Notes under the pieces: model-generated
The model's input: only the letters and a program-made list of their open reading frames with translations
Told to the model about the DNA's origin: nothing
Databases searched by the model: none
Source of the DNA: Rhodospirillaceae bacterium
GTDB lineage: Bacteria > Pseudomonadota > Alphaproteobacteria > DSM-16000 > Inquilinaceae
NCBI GenBank assembly: GCA_020425485.1
Contig: JAGQRL010000033.1
Location: forward strand, 1-8,607
DNA: 8,607 bases
Direction of reading: 5' to 3'
Made by a program: the position numbers and the translations under genes
Part shown: in pieces, positions 1 through 5,785 of the stretch
How the letters are laid out: each line of letters begins with the position of its first letter
Position numbering within the stretch: position 1 is the stretch's first letter

Positions 1-1487
1 CCGGCGGGGGCATCGGCCGCTTCGCCGGTCTCCTCGGTCGGTGTTTCTGCCGGCGCATCGGCAGCCTCTTCGCCGCTCTCGCCGGCGGGCGCATCCACCG
101 CGGCCCCCTCCTCGCCCTCGGGCGTGGCTTCCGGCTGCTCAGCGGGCGTCTCTGCCGGCGTCACTTCCGGCGTCTCTGCGGCCGGGGCCGGCATGGTGGC
201 CACCTGGGTGACGCAGGCTCCGTCCACCGTCGCCACCGGGATGTTATGGCTTCGCAGGAATTCCAGCAGGTTGTGCGCAGTGATGGCGTAGTTGATGCGG
301 GAAGCCTGCATCTGGTCGATGCGCCCGAAGGTGTTGATGCCGACCACGCGGCCGCAGCCATCCACCAGCGGCCCGCCGCTGTTGCCGGGCGAGATCGCCG
401 CGGTGTGGGCGATGATGGGCAGCGCCTGGCTGCGGTTCTGCACCACCGTCACCACGCCCTGGGTCAGCGCCATGTCCGGGATGGCCGAGCGGTCGCCGTC
501 GATCAGCGCCCGGTAGTTGAGATCGGTTTCCAGGATGATGGTGGGGTAGCCGGCGGCCACCACGTTCTGCAGGCGGCCGACATTGTCGGAAAACGCCAGA
601 TAGGGCTGGTGGGCGCCGGGCACGCGCAGCACCGCATAGTCGGGCTGGCCGATGGCGCTGTTGGGCGTGCGGTACACCATCTCCGCCCGCTGCACCCCGC
701 CCAGCGACTGGTTGGTGACGAAGATGCCGTCCGGCCCGACATTCTCCACAACGTGCAAATTCGTCACCAGCAGGTCGGGGGTGACGAAGAAGCCGCTGCC
801 GATGCCAAGCTCGGTCGGTCTCGGTGCGATCACCAGGGCGGTGGTCTGGTCCAGCAGTTCCACCAGCGTGCCCTGGAACTGCTGGCCTTCGGGCTGGGCG
901 TTCTCCGGCACTTCAACCGCGTCCAGCGGCGGCGGCAGCACCTGGGAGGTGTCGGGCTGCAAGGAGGGTTCCGGCGCGTGGTCGAGGATCTGCGAATGCG
1001 GCGCCGGCAGCGCTTCCGGTACCTCGGTCACCTCGCCCTGGGTGTTGCGCTGGGGGATCACCGGCAGCGTCAGCGTCGGCAGCGGGCCTTCCACCGTGCA
1101 CACGCCGGCATCCAGCGCCTCGCGCGCCACCCGGATCTGTTCCTCCAGGCTGCGGTTGACTTCCCGCTGCAGATCGATGAGGGCCGCCACGTCCTGGCCC
1201 TCGTCGCGCTCCGGCGCATCGGGGTAGAGCAGCACGCCCGGCAGCAGCAGCAAAAGCAGGGTGATGACGGCGAGGATGACGGCCACCAGCACCGGCAGCC
1301 AGGGGCGCCGGTACCACGGCGGATCGACATAGACGATTTCCGGCTCGCCGCCCTCGCCGGACCCGTTGCCGCCGCCCGGCGGAGGTCCACCGGGAGGAGC
1401 GCCCCGGCCCGTGCCGGATGCGGGCTGCCCGGTTCGCCCGGCAAAGGCTTGTGAAGGATCGACGCTGCCGGACGAGGTCGCGGTCAT
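1..1487 (-). CDS. Membrane-anchored trypsin-like serine protease (S1C/Trypsin_2 type), C-terminus cut by window edge
   Basis: I translated this frame by hand. It starts at an ATG at 1487-1485 and stays open to the left edge, giving at least 495 residues. Residues 1-62 are Gly/Pro-rich and probably cytoplasmic. Residues 63-88 form one hydrophobic helix (WLPVLVAVILAV then a run of Leu). Residues 90-205 are a charged, then Pro-rich stalk. A chymotrypsin-fold domain follows at about 206-425, with His245 in NLHVVEN, Asp283 in QPDYAVLRV and Ser370 in GNSGGP. All three catalytic residues are present, so an active periplasmic endopeptidase is likely. Cysteines lie at 130, 378 and 425. From about residue 433 the protein is a low-complexity acidic Pro/Ala/Glu/Thr tail that continues out of the window. 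I see no PDZ domain between the protease and the tail, so this is not a standard DegP. The ribosome site is weak (GGA about 9 bases upstream). The gene lies 191 bases after the PAS_5-type gene on the same strand. The substrate is unknown. Confidence 0.85.
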   Translation of the reverse strand, partial: MTATSSGSVDPSQAFAGRTGQPASGTGRGAPPGGPPPGGGNGSGEGGEPEIVYVDPPWYRRPWLPVLVAVILAVITLLLLLLPGVLLYPDAPERDEGQDVAALIDLQREVNRSLEEQIRVAREALDAGVCTVEGPLPTLTLPVIPQRNTQGEVTEVPEALPAPHSQILDHAPEPSLQPDTSQVLPPPLDAVEVPENAQPEGQQFQGTLVELLDQTTALVIAPRPTELGIGSGFFVTPDLLVTNLHVVENVGPDGIFVTNQSLGGVQRAEMVYRTPNSAIGQPDYAVLRVPGAHQPYLAFSDNVGRLQNVVAAGYPTIILETDLNYRALIDGDRSAIPDMALTQGVVTVVQNRSQALPIIAHTAAISPGNSGGPLVDGCGRVVGINTFGRIDQMQASRINYAITAHNLLEFLRSHNIPVATVDGACVTQVATMPAPAAETPEVTPAETPAEQPEATPEGEEGAAVDAPAGESGEEAADAPAETPTEETGEAADAPA

Positions 1488-1678
1488 GGCACGGCATCCA
1501 TTGCGATGATGAGCCCCGAAGGCACCACCCTTCCGGTCTCACACCGGGCAGTGTCAGAAATAGGGCGTATGCCCGCCAAGATTGGCGCGACTCAAGGGCA
1601 TGTGATGCCGCAATTGCCGCAGCGAGCGGCCATTGGGGGTGTGGGTGCCGCCGCTTGCCCGCCTGTCACGCGGGTCCG

Positions 1679-2572
1679 TCACGCTTGCCGGACGTGGCAC
1701 AGCACGTGGGTCACGTGTTCGGCGCCGTCGTCGATCAGCGGCAGGGCCAGCAGGCTGTAGCGCTGGCTGCCGGTGGGCACGGGGAAGCTGTCGGACTCCT
1801 CCATGGGCTCGCCGGTTTCCGCCACCGTCTCGCCGAGCGCCAGCACCCAGGCGATCATGGTCTCGCTGAAGGTGATGTCTGTGTCCGGCGTCACACCGCC
1901 CGACAGGTCGGCAATGCGGTTGGCGCTGCGGATGGACCGGCCGCGCCGGCCCCCCACGCTGTCCTGCGCGCAGGTGAGAAGGATGCTGTTGGGCCAGAAG
2001 AAAGCGATCTGGTCGCGGTCGAGGTCCGACCAGGCGGGGCACTTGCGCCCGAATCGCAGCCGGTCCCAATAGCCGCGCAGGTTGGCGCTGGCGCGGCGCA
2101 TCGGGTTGTGCGACCGGCGCTGCGGCCGCCGCAGCCCGACGTCCAGGTCGACCGGGGCGGCCTGGCGAGTGACGGGGGCCGGGGGCTGGGCCGCTGCCGG
2201 TGCGGGGGCCGGTTCCCCACGCGTGGTCGCGTCGCGCACCGGCTGGGCCCGTCCCGGGGCTTCCAGCGGTCGCGAAACCACGCGGGCGAGCGGCTTGGCT
2301 TCCGGCGCCTGGGACGACTGGCTGGTGCTCTTCAGCTGGGTGCGGGTACCGGCGTCGCTGAGGGTGCGCCGGGCGGCCTGGAGGACGCGCGGTCGGCTGG
2401 GGCGAATGCGAATGCCGGCAAGCGAAGCCGGCGGTGCCCGGCCGCTGCCGTCCGTCGTTTCCGATTCGTCGATCTGGTCTTCGTCGTACACGTCTTCTGT
2501 GTCCGCGGCAGGTGCCCCAACCCCGGCAGGCTCGACCTTGCGGTTATTCCCATTGCCCTCGGCGTCGGTCAT
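1679..2572 (-). CDS. PAS_5-type single-PAS protein with long disordered N-terminus
   Basis: The protein has 297 residues. The C-terminal part, about 165-295, looks like the alphaproteobacterial PAS_5 family (PF07310). It opens with YWDRLRFGRKCPAWSDLD, continues with a WPNSILL strand, and ends with a segment about a SETMI helix and the strands RYSLLALPLIDDG and VTHVLCHVRQA. In this family such domains act as small cytosolic sensory or protein-interaction modules; the ligand is unknown. Residues 1-160 are predicted by eye to be disordered: an acidic stretch at 24-42 (DTEDVYDEDQIDESE), then an Arg/Pro/Ala-rich region with PAPAPAAAQPPAP near 121-133. There is no membrane segment, kinase or effector domain. 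The gene begins 29 bases after the ribbon-helix-helix stop with no clear Shine-Dalgarno, so translation may be coupled to the gene before it. The position suggests it works with the ParA pair, which is inference. The family call rests on motif memory, not on a profile search. Confidence 0.7.
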   Translation of the reverse strand: MTDAEGNGNNRKVEPAGVGAPAADTEDVYDEDQIDESETTDGSGRAPPASLAGIRIRPSRPRVLQAARRTLSDAGTRTQLKSTSQSSQAPEAKPLARVVSRPLEAPGRAQPVRDATTRGEPAPAPAAAQPPAPVTRQAAPVDLDVGLRRPQRRSHNPMRRASANLRGYWDRLRFGRKCPAWSDLDRDQIAFFWPNSILLTCAQDSVGGRRGRSIRSANRIADLSGGVTPDTDITFSETMIAWVLALGETVAETGEPMEESDSFPVPTGSQRYSLLALPLIDDGAEHVTHVLCHVRQA

Positions 2573-2601
2573 CGCGGCTTCGGCTACTCCCCACCATGGG
2601 T

Positions 2602-3033
2602 TCAGGCGTCCGGTTCGCCCAGGACCTTGCGGCCAAAGCTACAGCCCGTGGGCTCCTCGCCTGCCAGCGAGGCCGCCAGGCAGGCGCACCGACCGTTGAA
2701 TGCCTCCGGCACCACACGGTCCAGATACTCGTCCAGCGCCAAGGTCAGGATTTCCTGGACGCTCCGTCGAGAATGGGCGCCAACCAGCTTCAGACGCAAG
2801 TGCCGTTCGCGGTCGAGACGCAAGGTCAACTTGGCCACCGGCCCGGTGCCGCGCTGGGGATGATCGCCCATGGCTTCCGAGGGGTTGGCCCCGGCCACGT
2901 CCGCAACGCTGGCCCCGGCACCTATGTCGCTGCCGTCCTTGCGGTCGGACCGGCCGGCGAGGAAGGTCACCCCCGAAGGGTGGGCCGCTCCCTTGCGGGC
3001 GAGCAGCGACGGGTTCAGCGTGGCGGCTTTCAT
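2602..3033 (-). CDS. Ribbon-helix-helix DNA-binding protein, putative ParA partner (ParG-like)
   Basis: The protein has 143 residues from the chosen start. Residues 67-108 fit a ribbon-helix-helix fold: a beta strand AKLTLRLDRE, then helix A about RHLRLKLVGAHSR, then helix B SVQEILTLALDEYLDR. RHH proteins dimerise and read DNA with the paired strands. In type Ib partition systems such a protein (ParG) binds the centromere, represses the operon and stimulates the ParA ATPase through a flexible N-terminal tail. Here the N-terminal 66 residues are Gly/Ala-rich and look flexible, starting MKAATLNPSLLARKG. The C-terminal 35 residues carry three cysteines (116, 118, 131), which is unusual for an RHH protein. 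The start at 3033 has a good Shine-Dalgarno (AGAGGA, 8 bases away). An in-frame ATG at 3081 would add 16 residues and overlap the parA stop as ATGA but lacks a good ribosome site. The RHH fold is fairly clear; a role with ParA is inferred from adjacency. Confidence 0.75.
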   Translation of the reverse strand: MKAATLNPSLLARKGAAHPSGVTFLAGRSDRKDGSDIGAGASVADVAGANPSEAMGDHPQRGTGPVAKLTLRLDRERHLRLKLVGAHSRRSVQEILTLALDEYLDRVVPEAFNGRCACLAASLAGEEPTGCSFGRKVLGEPDA

Positions 3034-3041
3034 GGGCTCAT

Positions 3042-3047
3042 TCCTCT
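3042..3047 (-). promoter_or_regulatory. Ribosome binding site that decides the RHH gene start
   Basis: On the minus strand AGAGGA stands 8 bases before the ATG at 3033. The competing in-frame ATG at 3081-3079, which overlaps the parA TGA, is preceded only by GGGTGCCGTGCAGTC. This favours the shorter, 143-residue protein, although coupled translation from the overlap cannot be excluded. Confidence 0.5.
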
Positions 3048-3077
3048 TCTGGCCCGGCACGTCGGGTCGACGGCGGG

Positions 3078-3785
3078 TCATGACTGCACGGCACCCACGG
3101 CAACCGCCGAACGGGTCTGCGGGGCGATGGCATAGGTGGTGGGCGGCACCACCATGTGGCGGTGATTGCGGACCAGCCGCTGGGCGAGATAGGTCCACAG
3201 GGCTTCGATCTCGCGGGCAGACTTGCCGGTGCTGGGCAGTTCCATAACGGTGCGCCCGTCGATCATGCTGGCGGCGAAATCGGTGCGGTGGTGGATGATC
3301 GACGGCGCCAGGGTGCCGTGCTGGGACAGCGCGAACACCGCTTCCGACGTGATGCGCGCACGCGGCGTCGCCCCGTTCATCACGAATACCAGCGGCCGGC
3401 CCAGGCCTTCCACCAGTTCCACCGTGGCCCCGGCGGCGCGCAGGTCGTGCGGGCTCGGCCGGGTCGGGATCACCACCAGATCCGACACCCGCACCACATG
3501 GCCGATGGTGGAGGTGATGGCCGGCGGAGTATCGATGACCAGCAGCTTGATGCCCATGGCGCGCATGCGCTCCAGGTCGGCGCCAAGCTGGGCAATGGAG
3601 GTGCGGGCGAACAGCGGGGTTTCGGCGGCGCGTTCGTTCCACCATTCAGACAGGCTGCCCTGGGGATCGGTGTCGATCAGCGCCACCGGGCCAGCACCCA
3701 TCAGTTCCGCTTGCACCGCCACATGGCCGGCCAGCGTCGTCTTCCCCGATCCGCCCTTCTGGGATGCGAACGCCAGAACCTGCAT
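3078..3785 (-). CDS. ParA/ParF-like deviant Walker A ATPase
   Basis: The protein has 235 residues and starts MQVLAFASQKGGSGKTT. Residues 10-17 (KGGSGKTT) form the deviant Walker A box with the signature lysine K10 and the P-loop lysine K15. Residues 36-42 (LIDTDPQ) form the A' motif and residues 81-88 (LLVIDTPP) the Walker B box. There is no N-terminal helix-turn-helix domain, so it belongs with small ParF/MinD-type ATPases rather than P1-type ParA. Such proteins dimerise on ATP, bind DNA without sequence preference and position plasmids, chromosomes, chemoreceptor arrays or other cargo. The last 30 residues or so (from RNHRHMVVPP) are a tail beyond the usual fold. A strong Shine-Dalgarno (AAGGAG at 3794-3799, 8 bases away) supports the start. 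It is the first gene of a likely operon with the RHH and PAS_5-type genes. No parB gene or replication gene is in view, so the cargo is unknown. It may be an orphan chromosomal ParA. Confidence 0.93.
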   Translation of the reverse strand: MQVLAFASQKGGSGKTTLAGHVAVQAELMGAGPVALIDTDPQGSLSEWWNERAAETPLFARTSIAQLGADLERMRAMGIKLLVIDTPPAITSTIGHVVRVSDLVVIPTRPSPHDLRAAGATVELVEGLGRPLVFVMNGATPRARITSEAVFALSQHGTLAPSIIHHRTDFAASMIDGRTVMELPSTGKSAREIEALWTYLAQRLVRNHRHMVVPPTTYAIAPQTRSAVAVGAVQS

Positions 3786-3884
3786 GGTTCAAACTCCTTC
3801 GCTTGTGTCGGTGCGGCGCCGTTCTGGCCGCTCTCCGCCCGCCGCCACGACGGCCGCGACATGCGAGAAAGGTAATGGGGCGTT

Positions 3885-3995
3885 CATTAAGATCCTGTAA
3901 ATGATACCGTGGAACTATACCGAATACTATCTAGGTTTTACTTGTTGTTTCTAGCCAGCGATTAAACAATGCATTTCAACAAAATTCCATAGAAG
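3885..3995 (-). promoter_or_regulatory. AT-rich block upstream of parA: promoter and possible RHH operator or centromere
   Basis: About 110 bases are strikingly AT-rich against a very G+C-rich background, ending about 100 bases before the parA start. On the plus strand GATACCG (3903-3909) and TATACCG (3916-3922) are repeated with a 13-base period, followed closely by AATACTA (3923-3929). TCTAG occurs twice, 20 bases apart, and TTGTTT (3945-3950) and AAACAA (3964-3969) form a small inverted repeat. Type Ib partition operons usually carry their centromere and autoregulatory operator upstream of parA as short repeats bound by the RHH protein. That makes this the natural candidate. I could not fix -35 and -10 boxes with confidence. 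Confidence 0.45.
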
Positions 3996-4108
3996 ATGCC
4001 GGCGGCTGCCGCCATGCCGCCAGCAACCACATGTTGGATCTTTGGTTGGATGGGACACTCGATTTGGGGGCGGCCGGCGTCGGCGCAGTCCTGCGGTGTC
4101 CGCGACTT

Positions 4109-4252
4109 TCACGCACCATTAACCCCTGGGCTTATCGGCCGCTCCGCCGCCCGCCGCCAAACCGGCAGGCCGCCAACTTTTTTCGATCTCCGCAGCACCC
4201 GGCCGATTTCCGCCAACATGCCGCACCCGCCGGGGATGTGCCGTCCAGCCAT
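4109..4252 (-). CDS. Doubtful small ORF, 47 codons, unknown
   Basis: This ORF starts with ATG at 4252 preceded by a purine-rich AGGGAGG about 8 bases upstream, and ends in TGA at 4109. The peptide begins MAGRHIPGGCGMLAEIGRVL and then has a basic RRSKK run. Third-position composition is less G+C-biased than in the neighbouring genes, and I recognise no family. It sits alone between the nadK terminator and the parA promoter block. A chance ORF is the more likely reading; it is listed because of its ribosome site. Confidence 0.2.
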   Translation of the reverse strand: MAGRHIPGGCGMLAEIGRVLRRSKKVGGLPVWRRAAERPISPGVNGA

Positions 4253-4486
4253 CGCCTCGCCCTCCCTGGCGCACCACGCGGACAGCGGGAATGGCGATAG
4301 CCGAACGGGTCCGCCCGTGATGCCGCCAGCAAAGGCCCAGGACGCTTCCGCACGGATTTCCTGGGGCAGTACGCGCACAGTACTCGCCAAGAAATCGCAA
4401 AAGCCAAACCAAAAAGAACTTACTGCAACCGCACGCGCCGGTGGGCACGATCGTATGGGAGCATTCGCCCGTCTGCCGCCACGCCG

Positions 4487-4543
4487 AAAAGGGGCCGTTG
4501 CGTCACGCCGGCACCACCTGGTGCCCGCATGACGGCACGCCCC
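4487..4543 (-). terminator. Intrinsic terminator of nadK: long hairpin plus T4
   Basis: An imperfect inverted repeat spans 4491-4543. The core GGCACCA (4510-4516) pairs with TGGTGCC (4519-4525). Pairing then continues outward through GC/GC, GTCA/TGAC, TGC/GCA, CG/CG and GGGG/CCCC, interrupted by two mismatches and three bulged bases, about 22 pairs in all. Read on the minus strand the hairpin ends in GGCCCC followed directly by TTTT (4490-4487). It begins about 33 bases after the nadK stop codon. This is the classic form of a Rho-independent terminator acting in the nadK direction. The T run is short, so efficiency is uncertain. Confidence 0.65.
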
Positions 4544-4575
4544 ACGGCGGGACATTACTCCCGCGCGCGCGATCC

Positions 4576-5364
4576 TTACGCTTCGAACTGTTCCTTGATG
4601 ATGCGCTCGTCCAGGTTCATGTCCGGGTCGAACAGGATGCGCCGGGCGATCGAGCGGTCCTCGTGCACCACCACCTTGCGCACATCGGCGATGGCGCTGT
4701 CGTCGGCCACCGCGTTCACCGGCCGCTTGTCGGCCTCCAGCACCTGGAAGGTGAACACCGCATTGTTGGGGATCAGCGCGCCCCGCCAGCGGCGCGGCCG
4801 GAAGGCGCTGATCGGCGTCAACGCCAGCAGGTTGGAGGACAGCGGCAGGATCGGCCCCTGGACGGAGAGGTTGTAGGCGGTGCTGCCCGCCGGCGTGGCC
4901 ACCAGCACGCCATCGCAGGCCAGTTCCGGCAGGCGTTCGCGCTCGTCCACCAGAATGCGGATCTTCGCCGCCTGATGGCCGTTGCGCAGCATCGACACCT
5001 CGTTGAAGGCCAGCGCCTGGTGCACCAGCCCGCCGTGGTCCATGGCGATCATGCGCAGCGGGTGCAGGGTAACGGACGCGGCGCGCGCCAGCCGGTCGGA
5101 CAGTCCCGGCACCGCAAAGCGGTTCATCAGGAACCCCACCGAGCCGCAATTCATGCCGTAGACCGGCAGATCGACCTTGAGGAAGCGGTGCAGGGTTTGC
5201 AGCAGAAAGCCGTCGCCCCCCAGCGCCACGATCACATTGGCCCGGGCCAGCGGCGTATCGCCGAAGGCGCCGATCAGTGCTGACCGCGCCTCGCGGGCGA
5301 TATCGGTGTCGGCCGCCACGAACATCGCCCGCACGCCTTCGGATCGGTCGTCCCGCTTCACCAT
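4576..5364 (-). CDS. nadK: NAD kinase (ATP:NAD+ 2'-phosphotransferase)
   Basis: This enzyme phosphorylates NAD+ to NADP+ and is the only known route to NADP in bacteria; it is cytosolic. The protein has 262 residues, normal for the shorter alphaproteobacterial form. The diagnostic motifs are in order: GGDG at 49-52 within VIVALGGDGFLLQTLH, NCGSVGFLMN at 72-81, the NE pair at 121-122, and the nucleotide-binding segment DGVLVATPAGSTAYNLS at 151-167. The C-terminus (FDPDMNLDERIIKEQF) is typical of the class. The ATG at 5364 has AGGA 8 bases upstream. An internal ATG at codon 14 (MFVAADT) is the point where family similarity begins and is a possible alternative start. The gene is monocistronic in this window: divergent from the diguanylate cyclase gene and followed by its own hairpin terminator. 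The identification is secure. Confidence 0.97.
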   Translation of the reverse strand: MVKRDDRSEGVRAMFVAADTDIAREARSALIGAFGDTPLARANVIVALGGDGFLLQTLHRFLKVDLPVYGMNCGSVGFLMNRFAVPGLSDRLARAASVTLHPLRMIAMDHGGLVHQALAFNEVSMLRNGHQAAKIRILVDERERLPELACDGVLVATPAGSTAYNLSVQGPILPLSSNLLALTPISAFRPRRWRGALIPNNAVFTFQVLEADKRPVNAVADDSAIADVRKVVVHEDRSIARRILFDPDMNLDERIIKEQFEA

Positions 5365-5785
5365 GGCGTTGGTCCTGCCTGGTATCCAGATGGACAGCGG
5401 ACCGGCTGCCGCGAGCGGTGCGGCCTGCGCGGCGCCGGCACCACGGCCCCGCTATCGCGCATTCGGGGGCGGTCCGGCAACCGCCAACATGCGCGCCGCA
5501 AACGCCCCGATCTCGGCGCCACAGCCCTTAGTAATGTAATCTTAAACGTTCCTCGGGCTGACTGCGTGTGTTGGTTCGCTCGTCATCAACCGGCGATGTA
5601 ACCAATCGAACACACCGGGCCTCCGACAAGCAAGAAAGCTACTATTAAGCTTGGAAAGATATCTCCTTTATGGTTGATATCTATGGTTGTCGGGTGGGGA
5701 AACCGGCTGAAATCGTTCTGCAATCGTCACTGGTGCTTCCCCGCTTGCATCTCCGCTCTCTCTTCCACAGCGCTTAGCCCTGGCC
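5365..5785. promoter_or_regulatory. Divergent nadK / diguanylate cyclase regulatory region
   Basis: These 421 bases carry no convincing gene. The first 165 or so, next to nadK, are G+C-rich leader. Bases about 5530-5550 and 5636-5690 are AT-rich and are where promoters for nadK (minus) and the cyclase (plus) are expected, though I see no clean -35/-10 pair. Direct repeats lie at GATATCT (5658-5664 and 5676-5682) and TATGGTTG (5669-5676 and 5682-5689). An inverted repeat GTGTG-TTGGTT (5566-5576) matches AACCAA (5600-5605) and CACAC (5611-5615), with TCGAA bulged and a small CATC/GATG pair (5584-5587 and 5595-5598) in the loop. These are candidate regulator sites or a structured leader. Confidence 0.5.

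Larger units (their letters stand above)
3786..4575. other. 790-base spacer between parA and nadK
   Basis: I find no convincing gene here. From the parA side it holds the parA Shine-Dalgarno, an AT-rich block (about 3885-3995), a G+C-rich middle with a weak 47-codon minus-strand ORF (4109-4252), paired CAGTAC boxes (4367-4383), an A-rich stretch (about 4389-4421) and the nadK terminator hairpin (4487-4543). A plus-strand frame open from 3996 to 4532 and minus-strand frames through the same area have mixed third-position composition and no recognisable motifs, so I do not call them. Confidence 0.7.

Noticed and set aside
246..1454. Plus-strand open frame of 402 codons antisense to the protease gene
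   Set aside because: It contains no recognisable motif and is rich in His, Arg, Gly and Val, the pattern of a shadow frame in G+C-rich DNA. The minus-strand frame has a complete catalytic triad and membrane helix.
1658..1674. CCCGC / GCGGG hairpin just after the PAS_5-type stop, considered as a terminator
   Set aside because: It has only five pairs with a 7-base loop and no T run on the minus strand; such hairpins are common by chance at this base composition.
1418..2863. Plus-strand open frame of 481 codons across the PAS_5-type gene
   Set aside because: It runs opposite several genes and gaps without any domain-like segment; the minus strand explains the region.
3156..3875. Plus-strand frames of 225 and 239 codons antisense to parA
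   Set aside because: The ParA Walker motifs on the minus strand are unambiguous; the antisense frames have shadow composition.
4014..4332. 13-base direct repeat ATGCCGCCAGCAA at 4014-4026 and 4320-4332, considered as a mobile-element scar
   Set aside because: One repeat of this length is expected by chance in a G+C-rich window this size, and there are no terminal inverted repeats or transposase remnants.
3996..4532. Plus-strand open frame of 178 codons in the nadK-parA spacer
   Set aside because: It has no motif, little third-position bias, only a weak AGAAG before the ATG, and runs through the nadK terminator hairpin.
4109..4551. Longer minus-strand ORF (about 148 codons) starting just after nadK
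   Set aside because: It would translate through the terminator hairpin, its start is too close to its GGAG, and the sequence resembles no family. Only the short end from 4252 has a ribosome site, and that is kept at low confidence.
5560..5620. Cyclic di-GMP riboswitch in front of the diguanylate cyclase
   Set aside because: The bulged stem lacks the conserved bases of known cyclic di-GMP riboswitch classes, and there is no evidence that it is transcribed with the gene.
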